This document shows, in pieces, positions 38,288 to 46,584 of a stretch of 64,000 nucleotides of DNA. The notes beneath the pieces are model-generated. The model was given only the letters and a program-made list of their open reading frames with translations. It did not search any database and had not been told where the DNA came from. A program made the translations under genes and the position numbers. Origin of the DNA: Pseudomonadota bacterium (GTDB lineage Bacteria > Pseudomonadota > Alphaproteobacteria > Rhodobacterales > Rhodobacteraceae); NCBI GenBank assembly GCA_021779835.1, contig JAJXZX010000010.1, forward strand, positions 1-64,000, given 5' to 3'. Position 1 is the first letter of the stretch. The number at the start of each line of letters is the position of its first letter.

Positions 38288-40390
38288 ATGCCGATAACCA
38301 CCGCCGCCAACCGGCTTTCGAACCTATGGGATGACAGCAAAGCCAAGGAGATGACCCAGCCAGAGCTGCTGCTGTATCGCTCCAACCTCCTTGGCTCGGA
38401 CAAGCGAATCACCAACTACGGCGGCGGCAATACTTCGGCAAAGGTGATGCAGCCCGACCCGCTGACTGGCGAGATGGCCGAGGTTCTGTGGGTCAAGGGC
38501 TCGGGCGGCGACGTGGGGTCCATCAAGATGGACGGCTTCGCCACGCTCTACATGGACAAGCTGCGCGCGCTGAAGGGCCTTTATCGCGGCGTGGAACAGG
38601 AGGATGCGATGGTGGGCTACCTCCCCCACTGTACCTTCAACCTCAACACCCGCGCCGCCTCGATCGACACGCCGCTGCACGCCTACGTTCCGCGCAAGCA
38701 CGTCGATCACATGCACCCCGACGCGATCATCGCCATCGCGGCCTCGAAAAACTCACGCGAGTTGACGCAAAAAATCTTTGGCGATGAAATCGGCTGGCTG
38801 CCGTGGAAACGCCCCGGCTATGAGCTTGGCCTCTGGCTTGGAAAATACTGTGCGGAGCACCCGGATTCCAAAGGCGTCGTCCTTGAATCCCACGGCCTGT
38901 TCACTTGGGACGATGACGCGAAGCTTTGCTACGAAACCACGCTGCGTATCATCAACCGCGCGATGGAATGGTTCGAGGGGGAAACCGCTGGCAAAACCAT
39001 CTTTGGCGGCGCGAAACATCAAAGCCTTGCCCCCGCCGCCCGCCGCGCCGTTGCCGCCGCGCTGATGCCCGCCATCCGCGGCATGATTTCCGAAGGCCAC
39101 CCAATGGTTGGCCATTTCGACGACCAACCCGCCGTCCTCGAATTCGTCAACGCGAAGGGGATGGAGCCGCTGGCCGCCCTCGGCACCTCCTGCCCCGACC
39201 ACTTCCTGCGCACCAAAATCCGCCCGCTGGTGGTCGCCTTTGATCCCGCCAAACCCGACACCGCCGCCACGCTCGCCGGTCTCAAAAGCATGGTCGAGGC
39301 CTATCGCGCCGATTACGCCGCCTACTACAACCGCTGCAAACACGCCAACTCGCCCGCCCTGCGCGACCCCAACGCGGTGGTTTACCTCGTCCCCGGCGTC
39401 GGCATGTTGACCTTCGCGAAAGACAAAGCCACCGCCCGCATCTCGGGTGAGTTTTATGTCAACGCAATCAACGTCATGCGCGGTGCCTCCACCGTGTCCG
39501 AATACTGCGGCCTGCCCGAGCAGGAAGCCTTCGACATCGAATACTGGCTGCTGGAAGAGGCGAAACTGCAACGGATGCCCAAACCGAAATCGCTCGCCGG
39601 GCGCATCGCACTTGTCACCGGCGGCGCAGGCGGCATCGGGTCAGCCACCGCCGAGCGGTTCCTGCGCGAAGGCGCCTGCGTCATGCTGGCCGATATCGAC
39701 GAGGCGGCGCTGGCGGACACCGCCAAGAACCTCACGTCGCGCTATGGCGCCGACGTGGTGCGCACCGTGACCATGAACGTCACCGACGAAGCCGCCGTCA
39801 TCGCGGCCTACGCCGACACCGCCGTCGAATTTGGCGGCCTCGACATCCTCGTCTCCAATGCGGGCATCGCCTCGTCCGCGCCGATTGAGGAAACCACCCT
39901 GGCGCTGTGGAACAAGAACATGGACATCCTGTCCACCGGCTATTTCCTCGTCAGCCGCGAAGCGTTCAAGATCCTGAAAACGCAAGGCATCGGCGGTTCG
40001 GTCGTCTTTATCGCCTCGAAAAACGGCCTCGCCGCCTCGCCCAATGCCGCCGCCTATTGCACCGCAAAGGCGGCAGAGATTCACCTTGCCCGCTGCCTCG
40101 CGCTGGAAGGTGCGGGTGTGCAGATCCGCGTCAACGTGGTGAACCCCGACGCCGTGCTGCGTGGTTCCAAAATCTGGTCGGGCGACTGGCTGACCCAGCG
40201 CGCCTCGACCTACCAGACCGACAAAGAGGGGCTGGAAGAGATGTATCGCCAGCGCTCCCTGCTCAAACGCTCGGTCCTGCCCGAGGATATCGCCGAGGCC
40301 ACCTATTTCTTCGCCTCCGACCTCTCCGCCAAATCGACAGGCAACATCCTCAACGTGGATGCAGGCAACGTCCAAGCGTTCACGAGGTAA
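38288..40390 (+). CDS. rhaD: Bifunctional rhamnulose-1-phosphate aldolase / short-chain dehydrogenase RhaD
   Basis: Fusion protein of 700 residues. Residues 1 to about 420 are a class II (zinc) aldolase: KRITNYGGGNTSAKV, HADHMHP-like HVDHMHPDAIIAIAAS and VVLESHGLFTWDDDAKLCYE. Residues about 430-700 are a short-chain dehydrogenase with GRIALVTGGAGGIGSATAERFLREGACVMLADID, SNAGIASSAPIEE and YCTAKAAEIHLARCLALEG. It cleaves rhamnulose-1-phosphate to DHAP and L-lactaldehyde, and the second domain oxidises the aldehyde or a related intermediate. The fusion is known in rhizobial rhamnose loci. rhaI follows after 3 bp. Confidence 0.93.
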   Translation: MPITTAANRLSNLWDDSKAKEMTQPELLLYRSNLLGSDKRITNYGGGNTSAKVMQPDPLTGEMAEVLWVKGSGGDVGSIKMDGFATLYMDKLRALKGLYRGVEQEDAMVGYLPHCTFNLNTRAASIDTPLHAYVPRKHVDHMHPDAIIAIAASKNSRELTQKIFGDEIGWLPWKRPGYELGLWLGKYCAEHPDSKGVVLESHGLFTWDDDAKLCYETTLRIINRAMEWFEGETAGKTIFGGAKHQSLAPAARRAVAAALMPAIRGMISEGHPMVGHFDDQPAVLEFVNAKGMEPLAALGTSCPDHFLRTKIRPLVVAFDPAKPDTAATLAGLKSMVEAYRADYAAYYNRCKHANSPALRDPNAVVYLVPGVGMLTFAKDKATARISGEFYVNAINVMRGASTVSEYCGLPEQEAFDIEYWLLEEAKLQRMPKPKSLAGRIALVTGGAGGIGSATAERFLREGACVMLADIDEAALADTAKNLTSRYGADVVRTVTMNVTDEAAVIAAYADTAVEFGGLDILVSNAGIASSAPIEETTLALWNKNMDILSTGYFLVSREAFKILKTQGIGGSVVFIASKNGLAASPNAAAYCTAKAAEIHLARCLALEGAGVQIRVNVVNPDAVLRGSKIWSGDWLTQRASTYQTDKEGLEEMYRQRSLLKRSVLPEDIAEATYFFASDLSAKSTGNILNVDAGNVQAFTR

Positions 40391-40393
40391 GCC

Positions 40394-41674
40394 ATGACCA
40401 TGATCCACACATCCCTGATCGAGGCCGAAAACGCCGCCCGCGCAGCGGCGCTTAAATCCGACTACGACAGCTTGGGCGAGCGCCTCGCCCGCCAAGGCAT
40501 CGACATCAACGCCGTCAAGGCAAAGGTCGCCCGCTACGGCGTCGCGGTTCCCAGCTGGGGCGTTGGCACCGGCGGCACCCGCTTTGCCCGCTTTCCGGGT
40601 GAAGGCGAGCCGCGCCACATCTTCGACAAGCTCGACGATTGCGCCGTCATCCAGCAACTGACCCGCGCCACCCCCACTGTCTCGCTGCACATCCCGTGGG
40701 ACAAGGCGGACCCAAACGCGCTCCTTGCCAAGGCCAAATCCCTTGGCCTCGGCTTCGACGCGGTGAACTCCAACACCTTCCAAGATCAGCCGCAGCAGCG
40801 CGCCAGCTACAAATATGGCTCGCTGTCGCACACCGACGCGGCCACCCGACGCCAAGCGGTTGACCACAACATCGAATGTATCGAGATCGGCGCGGCGCTT
40901 GGGTCCAAGGCGCTGACGGTCTGGGTTGGCGACGGCTCCAACTTTCCCGGCCAAGCCAACTTCACCAGGCAATTCGAGCGCTATCTCGACAGCCTCGCCC
41001 AGATCTACGCCCGCCTGCCCGACGATTGGCGCCTGTTCACCGAACACAAGATGTATGAACCGGCCTTCTATTCCACGGTTGTGCAGGACTGGGGCACCAA
41101 CTACCTGATCGCGCAAACCCTTGGCCCCAAAGCGCAATGCCTTGTCGATCTTGGCCACCACGCGCCCAATGTGAATATCGAGATGATCGTCGCCCGCCTG
41201 ATCCAGTTCGGCAAACTCGGCGGCTTTCATTTCAACGATTCCAAATACGGCGACGACGATCTCGACACCGGCTCCATCGACCCCTACCGCCTGTTTCTTG
41301 TCTTCAACGAGTTGGTGGACGCCGAGGCGCGCGAGGGTTTCAACCCGGCCCATATGCTGGATCAGAGCCACAACGTCACCGACCCGATCGAAAGCCTGAT
41401 GGCCTCGGCGATGGAGGTGCAGCGCGCCTATGCGCAGGCGCTGTTGGTAGATCGCACGGCGTTGGAGGGCTTCCAGACGACGAATGACGCGCTGATGGCA
41501 ACCACCGCGCTAAAACACGCGTTCCGCACGGATGTCGAACCGATCCTTGCCATGGCGCGGGCAGAGGCTGGCGGTGCCATCGACCCCATCGCCACCTACC
41601 GCCGCGCTGGCTACCGCGCCCGCGTCGCGGCAATCCGCCCTGCGGTCAGCGGCGCTGGCGGCGGCATCGTGTAA
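40394..41674 (+). CDS. rhaI: L-rhamnose isomerase RhaI
   Basis: Metal-dependent isomerase of 426 residues converting L-rhamnose to L-rhamnulose; TIM-barrel type related to xylose isomerase and the Pseudomonas stutzeri-type rhamnose isomerase. Characteristic parts are YGVAVPSWGVGTGGTRFARFPGEGEPRHIFDKLDD, TPTVSLHIPWDK, WRLFTEHKMYEPAFYSTVVQDWGT, QCLVDLGHHAPNVNIE and GGFHFNDSKYGDDDLDTGSIDPYRLF. These supply the Glu, Asp and His metal ligands. With RhaK, RhaD and the RhaSTPQ importer it completes the phosphorylated rhamnose route. A hairpin follows 7 bp after the stop. Confidence 0.94.
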   Translation: MTMIHTSLIEAENAARAAALKSDYDSLGERLARQGIDINAVKAKVARYGVAVPSWGVGTGGTRFARFPGEGEPRHIFDKLDDCAVIQQLTRATPTVSLHIPWDKADPNALLAKAKSLGLGFDAVNSNTFQDQPQQRASYKYGSLSHTDAATRRQAVDHNIECIEIGAALGSKALTVWVGDGSNFPGQANFTRQFERYLDSLAQIYARLPDDWRLFTEHKMYEPAFYSTVVQDWGTNYLIAQTLGPKAQCLVDLGHHAPNVNIEMIVARLIQFGKLGGFHFNDSKYGDDDLDTGSIDPYRLFLVFNELVDAEAREGFNPAHMLDQSHNVTDPIESLMASAMEVQRAYAQALLVDRTALEGFQTTNDALMATTALKHAFRTDVEPILAMARAEAGGAIDPIATYRRAGYRARVAAIRPAVSGAGGGIV

Positions 41675-41681
41675 AGCAATA

Positions 41682-41703
41682 GGGCGCACCGCAAGGCGCG
41701 CCC
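41682..41703. terminator. Hairpin between convergent rhaI and sulfotransferase genes
   Basis: The stem GGGCGC (41682-41687) pairs with GCGCCC (41698-41703) around a 10-base loop, 7 bp after the rhaI stop and 22 bp before the sulfotransferase stop. It resembles the hairpin at 17181 and may act in both directions. Confidence 0.5.
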
Positions 41704-41725
41704 CAACTCTGCCACCGCTCAGGCC

Positions 41726-42544
41726 CTATTCGCCCAGCTTGGCATGAACCTCTGCCAGATCGACCTCGCCCAGCGGCATCTTGTTGCCGGGGTTTTCAAA
41801 GTCGTATTTGAACAGGTTGAAGTCCTTCTTGTAGATTTCATAGACCAGATGTTTCGACAGATCGTCAAAGTAATCCTCGACCGGGTGCAGCCGCTTCGGC
41901 CCATGCCCCTCGCTTTCGTTGAAGCGCGGGATGGTTTTCAGATCAATCGCGTTCTTCACCTCGATGTTGTCGAGAACATGCTGCATCCCCTCGTCGAACT
42001 TTTCGGTGAAAAAGATGTGGTCATAGCGCCCGCCGTTCAGGATGAAGGTCGAGATATGCCCCGACATCGCCGACCAATGGATATCCGGCTCCATCGGTTT
42101 GCGCCAACGGATGGTGTCGCGCGCGAACAGCAGAAAGCGGCGGAAACTGGCGATCTGGTCAAACTCGAACCCGTTTTCGGGCGAGCCCACCTCGATGCCG
42201 TATTTCTGCGTCAACAGCGGCACCATGTTGCCGCGATAGCGTTTTCCGTTGCGCTGAATGCCACAGATCTTGTCGAAAAACGACGACAGGATGCGCGTGT
42301 AGGGATTGCGCACGCAGGTGAACGAATATGACGCATGCGTTTTCACGTTCTTCTCGATGAGCGGCTGGCTCGCCTCGATCGCCCATTTGTGCATACCCGT
42401 GGTTGCATCGTGGATATCGCCATCGAAAAAGCGCCCATGATCCGCGTAGAACATGATCTGCCCGATCGTCGAACAGGCACATTTAGGAACAACACGATAC
42501 ACGACGCTTTCGCTTTCGGTCATCCAGGTACCAGGAAAGCCCAT
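41726..42544 (-). CDS. Sulfotransferase-family protein
   Basis: Protein of 272 residues with the two PAPS-binding signatures of sulfotransferases. The 5'-phosphosulfate loop is YRVVPKCACSTIGQIMFY (residues about 16-33) and the 3'-phosphate element is SFTCVRNPYTRILSSFFDKICG. The spacing and the HWSAMSGHIS stretch fit the sulfotransferase family 2 that modifies carbohydrates. No transmembrane helix is evident, so it probably acts in the cytoplasm on a nucleotide-sugar-derived or lipid-linked glycan. It is divergent from a GT14/DUF5927 glycosyltransferase across 147 bp, suggesting a common glycan product. PAPS-synthesis genes are not in the window. Confidence 0.85.
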   Translation of the reverse strand: MGFPGTWMTESESVVYRVVPKCACSTIGQIMFYADHGRFFDGDIHDATTGMHKWAIEASQPLIEKNVKTHASYSFTCVRNPYTRILSSFFDKICGIQRNGKRYRGNMVPLLTQKYGIEVGSPENGFEFDQIASFRRFLLFARDTIRWRKPMEPDIHWSAMSGHISTFILNGGRYDHIFFTEKFDEGMQHVLDNIEVKNAIDLKTIPRFNESEGHGPKRLHPVEDYFDDLSKHLVYEIYKKDFNLFKYDFENPGNKMPLGEVDLAEVHAKLGE

Positions 42545-42691
42545 TAACTCATTCCTCCAAGACCCGGCAGCGGTCAGTTTTCACCACCCGGGACAATCCG
42601 CCATAAAAAAGCAAACAAACTCTGTCTTTTCAATGACCGATCAAGCTATTTAGAAAACATTACGATTGTCGAGTGGATTTGGTTTCGCAGC

Positions 42692-44269
42692 ATGGCCCGG
42701 ATTGCATACATTCTGCTGTCTCACAAGGATCCCGAGGGGATCATCGCCCAGGCAGAGCGTCTGACGGCGGTTGGCGATTTCATTGCGATCCACTTCGACG
42801 GCAACTCGAAAAAAGAACACTATGACGCGATCCGCACCGCGCTGAAGGACAACCCCAACGTCGCCTTCACGCCGCGCCGGGTCAAATGCGGCTGGGGAGA
42901 GTGGAGCCTTGTCGAGGCCACCCTTCTCGCCACGACCACCGCGCTAGAGGCTTTCCCGCGCGCCACCCATTTCTACATGCTCTCGGGCGACTGCATGCCG
43001 ATCAAATCGGCCGAATATGCACACACCTTCCTTGACCGCAACGCGGTGGACTACATCGAAAGCTTCGACTTCTTCCGGTCCGACTGGATCAAGACCGGCA
43101 TGAAGGAAGACCGCCTGATCTACCGCCATTTCTTCAACGAGCGAAACCACAAGTGGCTGTTCTACACCTCGGTCGAGTGGCAACGCCGCCTCGGCCTCAG
43201 CCGCAAGGTGCCCGACGACCTGCAAATCCAGATCGGCAGCCAATGGTGGTGCCTGCGTCGCCGCACCGTCGAGGCGGTGGTGGATTTCTGCACCAAACGC
43301 CCGGACGTCCTGCGTTTTTTCCGCACCACATGGATCCCGGACGAAACCTTCTTTCAAACCCTGGTGCGCCATCTTGTGCCGGAACAGCAAATCCAGTCGC
43401 GCACGCTGACCTTCCTGATGTTCTCCGACTACGGTATGCCGCTGAACTTCTACAACGATCAGTATGACATGCTGGTCAGTCAGGATTTCCTGTTCGCGCG
43501 CAAAATCTCGCCCGACGCGCAGGATCTCAAGCTGCGCCTCGGTCGCCTTTATGCCGCCACCAACGTGCAATTTCCGATCTCGAACGAGGGGCAAAGCCTG
43601 TTCAAATTCCTTGCCGGGCGTGGCCGCATCGGCCGCCGCTTTGCGCCGCGTTTCTGGGAAACCGAATCCTCGCTGGGACGCGAGCGGGAGTTGATGATCG
43701 TCACCTGCAAGAAATGGCACGTCGCCAAGCGCCTTGTTGACCGGGTGCGGCAGGTCACCAACCTTCCCGCGATCGACTACCTGTTCAACGAGGAATCGAC
43801 CCCTCTGCCGGATCTTGGGGGCATCCAGACCACGCTGGAAAAACGCACCCGCCACCGTCGCGCGCTGATGCGGATGCTGTTTGATTATTATGACACCGAC
43901 CGTCTCATCATCTGCCTCGACCCCTCGAACCTCGACCTGATGCAGGATTTCTACACCGACCGCTGCACCACCCGCCTGCTGGAAATCGAGTGTGAATTTT
44001 CCGACGACTATCTGGTCGGCCACGCCCGCCGCGTTGGCTTGGCGGGCGAGCGGACGCCAAAAGACACCATTGACCGCCTGCTGCCGACCATCCGTTACGA
44101 CGTCAAATTCGAAAGCGACAAGATCAGCGACGCCAACTTCGGCGAGTTCTATCGCCTGCGGGAACGCGCCACGGTCGATGAAAACACGCCACCCCTTGCC
44201 GCCTTTCTTGCCGTGCCCCTCGATCAGGCACGAGAGATCGCCGCAACCCATTTCCTTTACGTCGACTGA
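42692..44269 (+). CDS. Core-2/I-branching-type glycosyltransferase with DUF5927
   Basis: Protein of 525 residues. The first ~260 residues match GT14 beta-1,6-N-acetylglucosaminyltransferases: MARIAYILLSHKDPEGIIAQAERLTAVGDFIAIHFDGNSKKEH, then HFYMLSGDCMPIKSAEYAHTFLDRNAVDYIESFDF and IGSQWWCLRRRTVEAVVDF. The remainder (from about 320) contains REREL MIVTCKKWHVAKRLVDRVRQ and ends with a domain that fits DUF5927, known mainly from Rhodobacterales. It presumably adds a GlcNAc branch to a surface or exported glycan. It is divergent from the sulfotransferase. A HIT protein follows after 13 bp. Confidence 0.82.
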   Translation: MARIAYILLSHKDPEGIIAQAERLTAVGDFIAIHFDGNSKKEHYDAIRTALKDNPNVAFTPRRVKCGWGEWSLVEATLLATTTALEAFPRATHFYMLSGDCMPIKSAEYAHTFLDRNAVDYIESFDFFRSDWIKTGMKEDRLIYRHFFNERNHKWLFYTSVEWQRRLGLSRKVPDDLQIQIGSQWWCLRRRTVEAVVDFCTKRPDVLRFFRTTWIPDETFFQTLVRHLVPEQQIQSRTLTFLMFSDYGMPLNFYNDQYDMLVSQDFLFARKISPDAQDLKLRLGRLYAATNVQFPISNEGQSLFKFLAGRGRIGRRFAPRFWETESSLGRERELMIVTCKKWHVAKRLVDRVRQVTNLPAIDYLFNEESTPLPDLGGIQTTLEKRTRHRRALMRMLFDYYDTDRLIICLDPSNLDLMQDFYTDRCTTRLLEIECEFSDDYLVGHARRVGLAGERTPKDTIDRLLPTIRYDVKFESDKISDANFGEFYRLRERATVDENTPPLAAFLAVPLDQAREIAATHFLYVD

Positions 44270-44282
44270 ACCCGAGGATCCG

Positions 44283-44666
44283 ATGCCCTACACTTACGAC
44301 CCGCAAAACATCTTTGCCCGCATTCTGCGCGGCGAGATTCCCAACAAGACCGTGCTGGAAACCCCGCACAGCCTCGCGTTTCACGATATCCACCCGCAGG
44401 CGCCAATTCATGTGATGGTGATCCCCAAGGGCGCCTATGTGAACTACGACCACTTCGCCACGGACGCGACCGATGCCGAAATCCTCGATTTCACCCGCAC
44501 TGTCGCCCGCGTCGGTGCGATGCTGGGTGTGCTGCCGGGCGACGGCGGCGCGGGCTATCGGCTCATCAGCAACGCAGGCCCGCACAGCCATCAGGAAGTG
44601 CCGCATCTGCACGTTCACCTGCTGGGCGGCCGCCCGCTGGGCCTCCTCGTCGCCCCGGTGAACTGA
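44283..44666 (+). CDS. HIT-family nucleotide-binding protein
   Basis: Small cytoplasmic hydrolase or phosphotransferase of 127 residues. The histidine triad is VPHLHVHLLGGRPLG (HLHVH), preceded by NIFARILRGEIPNKTVLETPHSLAFHDIHPQAPIHVMVIPKGAYVNYDHF, the usual HINT-like N terminus. Such proteins cleave phosphoramidates of adenosine or related nucleotides. The ATG at 44283 is 13 bp after the glycosyltransferase gene, so the two may be co-transcribed. The functional link is not evident. Confidence 0.92.
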   Translation: MPYTYDPQNIFARILRGEIPNKTVLETPHSLAFHDIHPQAPIHVMVIPKGAYVNYDHFATDATDAEILDFTRTVARVGAMLGVLPGDGGAGYRLISNAGPHSHQEVPHLHVHLLGGRPLGLLVAPVN

Positions 44667-44711
44667 CGCCATGACACCAGCCGGATGGGGCAAGCGCCCC
44701 GTCCGCCGCTG

Positions 44712-45896
44712 CTAAACGCCGGTAAGCCTTACTCCCAGCATCCGCCGTCCATGCTCGCGCCACAGCGCGGGCAAGGCCAGCAGCATCAGGCAACTGATCG
44801 CCATCACCGTCTTGGTGCCAACGCCAAACGGCCCATATTCCCTGTCCAGATAATAGACGCCGTAGACCAGCACGACATGCCAGGCATAGGTCTGCAACGA
44901 ATGCCGCCCGATCAGCCGCAGATAGGGCAGCGCCAACAGCGCCCTCACCCCCGCCGCAATCGCTTGCACCGCACGGCTTTGCGCCCGTGGCCCCGCCACC
45001 ACCACCCAAGCCACCAGCGCCACCGCCGACGCAAAGCTCATCAGATAGACCAGCCCGAAACTCGGGCGGATCGACATCGCGTTGAAGGCGGTCATCTGCT
45101 CCCACGTCACCCAGCCATGCGCGGTGGCGATGCGGATCGGCAAGAAGAACACCAGCACCATCAGCGCCAATTTCGGCAGCGTCGTGCGTTCGGGCGCCAG
45201 AAACCGCCCCCAATCGATCGCGCCCTGCTGCGTCAAGGTGCCCAACACCATGCCCGACATGAACACGATCTGCCACGCCAGCGGATTGAAACTGCCGCGC
45301 AGGCCCTGCCCGTCGCTGGTCAGCGCCAGCGCGTGCAGCGGCGCGCCGATCAACTGATCCACCCCGGTCTGCGCCGCCATCCACACCAGCACCGACAGCG
45401 TCAGCACCGACGCCCAGCGCCCCTCGCCAATCCACATGATCAGCGGCGGCGCCACCAGCAAATACAGGATATATTGCGGCAGAATATCCATGTAGGTCGG
45501 CTGAAACACCAGCCCCATCATCGCCAATATCCGCACCGGATCGCCGGGGTTTGCCGTCCCCGTCCAGTTGCGAAACGCCTCGACGCCATCGGGCAACGTG
45601 CCCCGCGCGATAAACACCAGCGCGATCACCCCCATCGCATAGACATACAGCTCCAGCGCCCGCCGCCAGATGCTGTGCCGCATCGCACGATAGCCACGCC
45701 GCTGCATCCGGCCGTATTGGATCAACCCGATCAGAAAGCCCGACAAGAACACAAATCCCTGTGCGTCCTCGACAAACATCACCTGACCAAGGGTGAAATC
45801 CTGAAGCCACAGCCCTCCGGTCAGCACCAGATGGTTGATAAGCATGAATGTCAGGAAGAACCCTCGCATCCCGTCGAGGATCTCGATGCGTTTCAT
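44712..45896 (-). CDS. OpgC-like multipass membrane protein
   Basis: Integral membrane protein of 394 residues with about ten hydrophobic helices. The start MKRIEILDGMRGFFLTFMLINHLVLTGG and the segment VFLSGFLIGLIQYGRMQRRGYRAMRHSIWRRALELYVYAM are typical of the OpgC family, which transfers succinyl groups onto osmoregulated periplasmic glucans and is distantly related to acyltransferase 3. The conserved His of family 3 acyltransferases is in LINHL. No opgG or opgH genes are nearby. Acyl donor and glycan are unknown. It is convergent with the HIT gene. Confidence 0.85.
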   Translation of the reverse strand: MKRIEILDGMRGFFLTFMLINHLVLTGGLWLQDFTLGQVMFVEDAQGFVFLSGFLIGLIQYGRMQRRGYRAMRHSIWRRALELYVYAMGVIALVFIARGTLPDGVEAFRNWTGTANPGDPVRILAMMGLVFQPTYMDILPQYILYLLVAPPLIMWIGEGRWASVLTLSVLVWMAAQTGVDQLIGAPLHALALTSDGQGLRGSFNPLAWQIVFMSGMVLGTLTQQGAIDWGRFLAPERTTLPKLALMVLVFFLPIRIATAHGWVTWEQMTAFNAMSIRPSFGLVYLMSFASAVALVAWVVVAGPRAQSRAVQAIAAGVRALLALPYLRLIGRHSLQTYAWHVVLVYGVYYLDREYGPFGVGTKTVMAISCLMLLALPALWREHGRRMLGVRLTGV

Positions 45897-46106
45897 TACA
45901 GTTGCACCATTTTCACGAACCCAAGCCCGCTCAATCTACGCCCGGGATCGGCCCCAAACCAGTGCGCTTGCAACGAACCTGCGTCACGAACCCGCTATGC
46001 GCGGCTCTTCGCTCAGGGTGCCTCCAGACGCGCCAAAGCCGCAGCTTCCGGGTCGCGCCCCCGCCCATTTGCCGCGATCCTGATACGGCAAAACATGGAG
46101 CGCGCA

Positions 46107-46574
46107 ATGACCCTAACCTTCACCCCGCTGCCAACCGAAACCGTCCGCGCCCTGCAATCCGGCGCGCCCGATGCGCATGGCCATATCCCCGAGCGGGCAA
46201 TCTCGTCCGGCACCGGCACGCCCTGCCGCCACTGTTTGGCTCAGGTGCCACAGGGCAAGGAATACCTCATCCTCGCCCATCGTCCCTTCCCCGCGCCGCA
46301 GCCCTATGCCGAAACCGGCCCGATCTTCCTCTGCGCCGATCCCTGCCCGGCGGGCGGCGGCGCGCAGGTGCCCGCCATGCTCGCCTCGCCGCAGTATATC
46401 CTGCGCGGCTACGACACGCGCGACCGCATCGTTTACGGCACCGGCGGCGTGATCCCGACGCAAAACATCCCAATCCGCGCAGCCGAGCTTCTGGCGCAGC
46501 GTGACATCGCCTACGTCCACGTCCGCTCTGCCGCCAACAACTGCTATCAGGTGCGCATCGACCGCGCGCAGTAG
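46107..46574 (+). CDS. DUF1203 family protein
   Basis: Cytosolic protein of 155 residues starting at the ATG at 46107 (GGAG upstream). It shows CRHCLAQVPQGKEYLILAHRPFPAPQPYAETGPIFLCADPCPAGGG, then LRGYDTRDRIVYGTGGVI and VAYVHVRSAANNCYQVRIDR-type strands. This is the conserved pattern of DUF1203, a family of unknown function with several conserved cysteines (here CRHC, CADPC, NNC). It is convergent with the TMADH-like gene (10 bp between stops) and divergent from the OpgC-like gene. Confidence 0.82.
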   Translation: MTLTFTPLPTETVRALQSGAPDAHGHIPERAISSGTGTPCRHCLAQVPQGKEYLILAHRPFPAPQPYAETGPIFLCADPCPAGGGAQVPAMLASPQYILRGYDTRDRIVYGTGGVIPTQNIPIRAAELLAQRDIAYVHVRSAANNCYQVRIDRAQ

Positions 46575-46584
46575 CCTCAGGGCC

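Noticed and set aside
39641-41371. Long open frame of 576 codons on the minus strand through rhaD and rhaI
   Set aside because: It is antisense to two well-supported enzymes and consists of low-complexity Val/Gly/Ala/Asp-rich translation, an artefact of GC-rich third positions.
44685-46574. 629-codon + strand frame ending as the DUF1203 protein
   Set aside because: The first 470 codons are antisense to the OpgC-like gene and rich in Arg, Pro, His and Gln. Only the part from the ATG at 46107, with its own ribosome-binding site, is a credible gene.
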